Positions 5,642 through 8,984 of a DNA stretch of 8,984 nt are shown piece after piece. The DNA comes from Pseudomonadota bacterium (GTDB lineage: Bacteria; Pseudomonadota; Alphaproteobacteria; Azospirillales; Azospirillaceae): contig JAEZPL010000679.1 of NCBI GenBank assembly GCA_023413605.1, positions 1 through 8,984 of the forward strand, in the 5' to 3' direction. The notes beneath the pieces are model-generated. The model ran no database searches, had not been told where the DNA came from, and saw only the letters and a program-made list of their open reading frames with translations. Position 1 is the first letter of the stretch. Every line of letters begins with the position of its first letter. The position numbers and the translations under genes are program-made.

Positions 5642-6802
5642 GTGACGGGCATTGCGATGATTCTGGCGGTCGTCTTCGCGCTGGCCACGGTGGCGGGGGC
5701 GGCGTCCCTGATCGCCGCCGCCTGGGCGGTCGGCCGCTTTTGCGCCCAACGCCCGCCCACACCCGCCGCCCGCCCGCCCATCACCATCCTGAAACCGCTG
5801 TGCGGGGCGGAGGCGGAACTGGCGGACAACCTGCGCTCCTTCCTGCGGCAGGATTACCCGGCCTTCCAGATCGTGTTCGGGGTGCAGAACGCCGACGACC
5901 CGGCGATTGCCGTCGTCCGGCGCCTGATCGCGGAGCATCCGGAAGCCGACGCCGCGCTGGTGGTGGACGCGCGGCGGCACGGCACGAACCGCAAAGTCGG
6001 CAACCTGCTGAACATGCTGCCCAGCGCCCGGCACCGCCTGTTGATCATCGCCGACAGCGACATCCGGGTGCCGCCCGGCTATCTGGACGCCATCGCCGCC
6101 GATCTGGCGAAACCCGGCGCTGGGCTGGTGACCTGCCTCTACACCGGGCGCGGGGCGGTGGGGCGGTGGGCGCGGCTGGGGGTCGCCTTCATCGACCACG
6201 GCTTTTTGCCCTCGGTCCTGCTCGGCCGGCTGATGGGGCGGCGGGACGGCTGCTTCGGCGCGACCATGGCGCTGTCGCGCGCCACGCTCGACCGGCTGGG
6301 CGGGCTGGAGCGGTTCCGCGACCATCTGGCCGACGATTACGCGCTGGGCGCCGCGGTTGGCGAGCTTGGCCTGCCCGTGACGCTGAGCCCCTGCCTCGTC
6401 GCCACGACGGTGACGGAGCGCAGCGCCGCCGATCTGATCGCGCACGAGCTGCGCTGGATGCGCACCGTGCGCGCCATCGAACCGTCCGGCCACGCCGGCT
6501 CCATCATCACATACCCGCTGTTCCTAAGCCTGATCGCGCTGGCCCTGGCGCTGGCGGCCGGGCTGCCCTGGCTGGGGCTGGCGGCGGTTCTGCTGGCCCT
6601 GGCGGTGCGGGCCGGCACCGGGCGCACGATCGACCGTGCCTTGGGCCAGCCGCCGACGCCGCTCTGGCTGCTCGCCGCGCGTGACCTGATGTCGGCGGGC
6701 CTTTTGGTCGCGAGCTTCTGCGGGACGACGGTGACGTGGCGCGACGCGCGCTACCGCGTGGATTCCGACGGGCGCCTGCATTTCTGCGGAGAAGAACCAT
6801 GA
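5642..6802 (+). CDS. hpnI: Hopanoid glycosyltransferase HpnI (GT21-like)
   Basis: This 386-residue membrane glycosyltransferase resembles ceramide glucosyltransferases. Published work on the family assigns it the transfer of N-acetylglucosamine from UDP-GlcNAc to bacteriohopanetetrol. An N-terminal helix (5-30) anchors it. The GT-A fold follows: ITILKPLCG (47-55), NADDPA (83-88), the DSD metal/nucleotide motif (138-140), DDY (231-233) and HELRW (268-272), which stands where related enzymes carry QxxRW or RxxRW. C-terminal hydrophobic segments (about 289-323 and 340-362) suggest one or two further membrane passes. The GTG start is supported by its ribosome site. The stop TGA (6800-6802) overlaps the hpnJ ATG, indicating translational coupling. 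It heads the hpnIJK operon. Confidence 0.92.
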   Translation: MTGIAMILAVVFALATVAGAASLIAAAWAVGRFCAQRPPTPAARPPITILKPLCGAEAELADNLRSFLRQDYPAFQIVFGVQNADDPAIAVVRRLIAEHPEADAALVVDARRHGTNRKVGNLLNMLPSARHRLLIIADSDIRVPPGYLDAIAADLAKPGAGLVTCLYTGRGAVGRWARLGVAFIDHGFLPSVLLGRLMGRRDGCFGATMALSRATLDRLGGLERFRDHLADDYALGAAVGELGLPVTLSPCLVATTVTERSAADLIAHELRWMRTVRAIEPSGHAGSIITYPLFLSLIALALALAAGLPWLGLAAVLLALAVRAGTGRTIDRALGQPPTPLWLLAARDLMSAGLLVASFCGTTVTWRDARYRVDSDGRLHFCGEEP

Positions 6803-8235
6803 TGCGGACCCTGTTCCTTCAGCCCCCCTCCTTCGACGGTTTCGACGGCGGTGCGGGGTCGCGCTATCAGGCCAAGCGCGAGATCCGCTCCTTCTGGTTT
6901 CCCACATGGCTGGCGCAGCCCGCGGCCCTGGTGCCCGGCAGCCGCCTGATCGACGCGCCGCCCGCCGGCATCACGTTGGCGGAGATTCTGCCGCTGGCGA
7001 AGAATTACGACCTTGTCGTCATGCATACCTCCACCCCGTCCTACGCGTCGGACGCCCGCGTCGCGGCGGCCTTGAAAGAGGTGAACCCGGCGCTGATCGT
7101 CGGCCTCGTCGGCGCCAAGGTGGCGGTGGAGCCGGAGGAGAGCCTGAAGGACGCGCCCTCCGTCGATTTCGTCGCCCGCAACGAGTTCGACTTCACCATC
7201 AAGGAGGTGGCGGAGGGCCGCCCCTTCGCCGAAATCGACGGGCTGAGCTACCGCGAGGCTGACGGCACCATCGTCCACCGGCCGGAGCGCGCGCCGCTGG
7301 AGACCATGGACGACCTGCCCTTCGTGACGGAGGTCTACAAGCGCGACCTGCGGGTGGAGGACTATTTCATCGGGTACCTGAAGCACCCCTACGTGTCGCT
7401 CTACACGGGCCGCGGCTGCAAGTCGCGCTGCACCTTCTGTCTGTGGCCGCAGACGGTGGGCGGCCACCGCTACCGCACCCGCAGCGTGGAGCATGTGGTG
7501 CGCGAAATCGCCTATGCCCGCGAGGCCTTCCCGCAGGTGAGGGAGTTCTTCTTCGACGACGACACCTTCACCGACAACCTTCCCCGCGCCGAGGCCATCG
7601 CGAAGGAACTGGGCCGCATGGGCGTCACATGGTCGTGCAACGCCAAGGCCAACGTCCCGCGCGAGACTCTGAAGGTGCTGAAGGACAACGGACTGCGGCT
7701 GCTGCTGGTCGGCTATGAGTCCGGCAACCAGCAGATCCTGCACAACATCAAGAAGGGCATGCGGATCGACGTCGCCAGGCGCTTCACCCGTGACTGCCAC
7801 GACCTGGGCATCACCATCCACGGCACCTTCGTGCTGGGCCTGCCCGGCGAAACTCCGGAAACCATCGAGGAAACCATCCGCTTCGCCATCGAAATCAACC
7901 CGCACACCATCCAGGTCTCGCTGGCCGCGCCCTATCCGGGGACGGAGCTGTACCGGCAGGCGGTGGAGAACGGCTGGCTCGACACGGCGCACGCGGAGCT
8001 GATCGACGAACGCGGCGTGCAGATCGCCCCGCTGCACTACCCCCACCTGACCCACACGCGGATTTTCGATGCGGTGGAGACCTTCTACCGCCGCTTCTAC
8101 TTCCGCCCGCGCAAGATCGGCAGCATCGTCAACGAGATGGTCCGCAGCCCGGAGATGATGAAGCGCCGCCTGCGCGAAGGGGTGGAGTTCTTCCAGTTCC
8201 TGCACGCGCGCAAATCCGCCCGGGCTGCCGGGTGA
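6799..8235 (+). CDS. hpnJ: Hopanoid radical SAM protein HpnJ
   Basis: This 478-residue cytoplasmic radical SAM enzyme has a B12-binding-like N-terminal Rossmann region (about 1-140), which lacks the DxHxxG cobalamin signature. The [4Fe-4S]/SAM cluster motif is CxxxCxxC, with Cys207, Cys211 and Cys214 inside GRGCKSRCTFC. Downstream are FFDDDTF (251-257), VGYESGNQQIL (304-314) and GTFVLGLPGET (342-352), all typical of the radical SAM barrel. In the family HpnJ is assigned to contraction of the glucosamine ring on the hopanoid, giving the cyclitol ether. The ATG at 6799 overlaps the hpnI stop by 4 bp and has GGAG 7 bases upstream; a second ATG follows directly at 6802. An in-frame extension to 6736 lies inside hpnI and was rejected. 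hpnK follows after 4 bp. Confidence 0.93.
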   Translation: MMRTLFLQPPSFDGFDGGAGSRYQAKREIRSFWFPTWLAQPAALVPGSRLIDAPPAGITLAEILPLAKNYDLVVMHTSTPSYASDARVAAALKEVNPALIVGLVGAKVAVEPEESLKDAPSVDFVARNEFDFTIKEVAEGRPFAEIDGLSYREADGTIVHRPERAPLETMDDLPFVTEVYKRDLRVEDYFIGYLKHPYVSLYTGRGCKSRCTFCLWPQTVGGHRYRTRSVEHVVREIAYAREAFPQVREFFFDDDTFTDNLPRAEAIAKELGRMGVTWSCNAKANVPRETLKVLKDNGLRLLLVGYESGNQQILHNIKKGMRIDVARRFTRDCHDLGITIHGTFVLGLPGETPETIEETIRFAIEINPHTIQVSLAAPYPGTELYRQAVENGWLDTAHAELIDERGVQIAPLHYPHLTHTRIFDAVETFYRRFYFRPRKIGSIVNEMVRSPEMMKRRLREGVEFFQFLHARKSARAAG

Positions 8236-8239
8236 ATCC

Positions 8240-8984
8240 ATGAGGCAGCTTATCGTCACCGCCGACGACTTCGGCCTCGACCCGGCGGTGAACGAGGCGG
8301 TGGAGCAGGCCCACCGCACCGGCATTCTGACCGCCGCCAGCCTGATGGTCGCCGGCCCCGCCGCCGCCCAGGCTGTGACTCTGGCAAAGCGGATGCCGAC
8401 TCTGGGCGTCGGGCTGCATCTGGCGCTGGTGGGCGCCGTGGCGACGCTGCCGGCAGGGGAGATCCCGGACCTTGTGGACGCGCGGGGCCGCTTTTCCGAC
8501 CGGCAGGCTCTGGCGGGCGTGTCCTACTTCGTCCGCCCGGCGGTGCGGCGGCAGTTGGAAGCGGAAATCCGCGCCCAGTTCCGTGCCTTTGCCGCCACCG
8601 GCCTGCCGCTGGACCATGCGGACGCGCACAAGCACATGCACCTGCACCCGACCGTCGGCCGCCTGCTGGTCGAGGTCGGCGGCGAGTTCGGCCTGAAGGC
8701 CATCCGCATCCCCGACGAACCCGGCCATCCCGCCTTCCTGTCCCCCTGGATTGCCCTGCTGCGCCGTCAGGCGCGGCGGGCGGCCTTGCGCACCCCCGAC
8801 CGCGTCTACGGCATCCGTCACACCGGCGCCATGACGGAGGAGCGCGTCGGCGCGATCCTGCGCGATTTGCAGGATCGCGTCACGGAACTGTACGCCCACC
8901 CCGCGACCAGCAGCACCCCCGCCCTGGCCGCCGCCATGCCCGGCTACCGCCACGCCGACGAGTTCGCAGCGCTGGGGTCCAGGG
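8240..8984 (+). CDS. hpnK: Hopanoid deacetylase HpnK (ChbG/YdjC family), 3' end beyond window
   Basis: Translation from the ATG at 8240 gives 248 codons with no stop before the right edge, and family members run to about 280-290 residues, so a short C-terminal part is missing. The fold and motifs are those of YdjC/ChbG metal-dependent deacetylases: TADDFGL (7-13, Asp9/Asp10 near the metal), GVGLHLAL (56-63, His60) and LDHADAHKHMHLHP (124-137) with several possible ligands or catalytic histidines (His126, His130, His132, His134). In the family it removes the acetyl group from N-acetylglucosaminyl-bacteriohopanetetrol made by HpnI. The start is weak in Shine-Dalgarno terms (GGTGA, 4 bases upstream, overlapping the hpnJ stop), so expression probably depends on coupling to hpnJ. 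The coding sequence contains a long inverted repeat at 8851-8879. Confidence 0.9.
   Translation, partial: MRQLIVTADDFGLDPAVNEAVEQAHRTGILTAASLMVAGPAAAQAVTLAKRMPTLGVGLHLALVGAVATLPAGEIPDLVDARGRFSDRQALAGVSYFVRPAVRRQLEAEIRAQFRAFAATGLPLDHADAHKHMHLHPTVGRLLVEVGGEFGLKAIRIPDEPGHPAFLSPWIALLRRQARRAALRTPDRVYGIRHTGAMTEERVGAILRDLQDRVTELYAHPATSSTPALAAAMPGYRHADEFAALGSR
8851..8879. repeat. 11-bp perfect inverted repeat inside hpnK
   Basis: CGCGATCCTGC (8851-8861) and GCAGGATCGCG (8869-8879) are exact reverse complements around a 7-nt loop. The stem continues outward by a G-U (8850/8880) and a G-C (8849/8881) pair, making 13 pairs in RNA. It lies in the 3' half of hpnK and encodes an ordinary helix-like segment (AILRDLQDRV). 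It could form a strong mRNA hairpin or be a by-product of GC-rich codon use. Confidence 0.7.

Noticed and set aside
6736..6798. Longer start for hpnJ, 21 codons upstream
   Set aside because: The extension lies inside hpnI, is Arg-rich and does not resemble the HpnJ N-terminus. The ATG at 6799 has a good ribosome site and a 4-bp stop/start overlap.
6751..8325. 524-codon minus-strand ORF
   Set aside because: It is fully antisense to hpnJ and runs into hpnK; the long open frame follows from GC-rich third positions. No domain was recognised.

Overview
The window looks like chromosomal DNA from a GC-rich alphaproteobacterium, most likely a Rhodospirillales member such as Azospirillum. This rests on strong third-position GC bias, GTG starts, a multi-domain MHYT/HisKA_2 sensor kinase and a recognisable hopanoid (hpn) gene set. 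I could run no database search, so the genus is an inference from remembered family resemblance. No tRNA, rRNA, insertion sequence or CRISPR array was seen.

Layout. The left edge (2-1327, minus strand) holds the N-terminal 442 codons of a membrane sensor protein: periplasmic Cache-like domain, PAS, coiled coil, then cut by the edge. A 503-bp, notably AT-rich spacer (1328-1830) separates it from a divergently transcribed, complete 610-aa MHYT-PAS-HisKA_2-HATPase histidine kinase (1831-3663, plus strand). Only 33 bp further on, convergent to the kinase, begins the hopanoid locus.

Hopanoid locus. On the minus strand, hpnM (5384 down to 4719, a secreted MlaC/Ttg2D-like lipid carrier) and hpnA (4686 down to 3697, an SDR-type NAD(P)-dependent sugar epimerase) form a two-gene operon with a 32-bp gap. 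On the plus strand, hpnI (GT21-like glycosyltransferase), hpnJ (radical SAM) and hpnK (ChbG/YdjC deacetylase, cut by the right edge) form a tight operon with a 4-bp overlap and then a 4-bp gap. The two operons diverge from a 257-bp intergenic region (5385-5641) that contains an 8-bp perfect inverted repeat with a 17-nt spacer, an adjacent 10-bp palindrome and candidate promoters on both strands.

How the genes fit together. From published work on the families, HpnI adds N-acetylglucosamine to bacteriohopanetetrol, HpnK removes the acetyl group, and HpnJ contracts the glucosamine ring to give the cyclitol ether head group. HpnM is expected to handle hopanoids in the periplasm, probably with the RND exporter HpnN, which is not in the window. 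HpnA's reaction is not established as far as I know. The squalene-hopene cyclase and the early side-chain genes (hpnC-H) are absent, so this is a head-group and trafficking module rather than the whole pathway. The neighbouring MHYT kinase is an orphan here, since no response regulator is visible. A link to hopanoid or membrane sensing is only a hypothesis.
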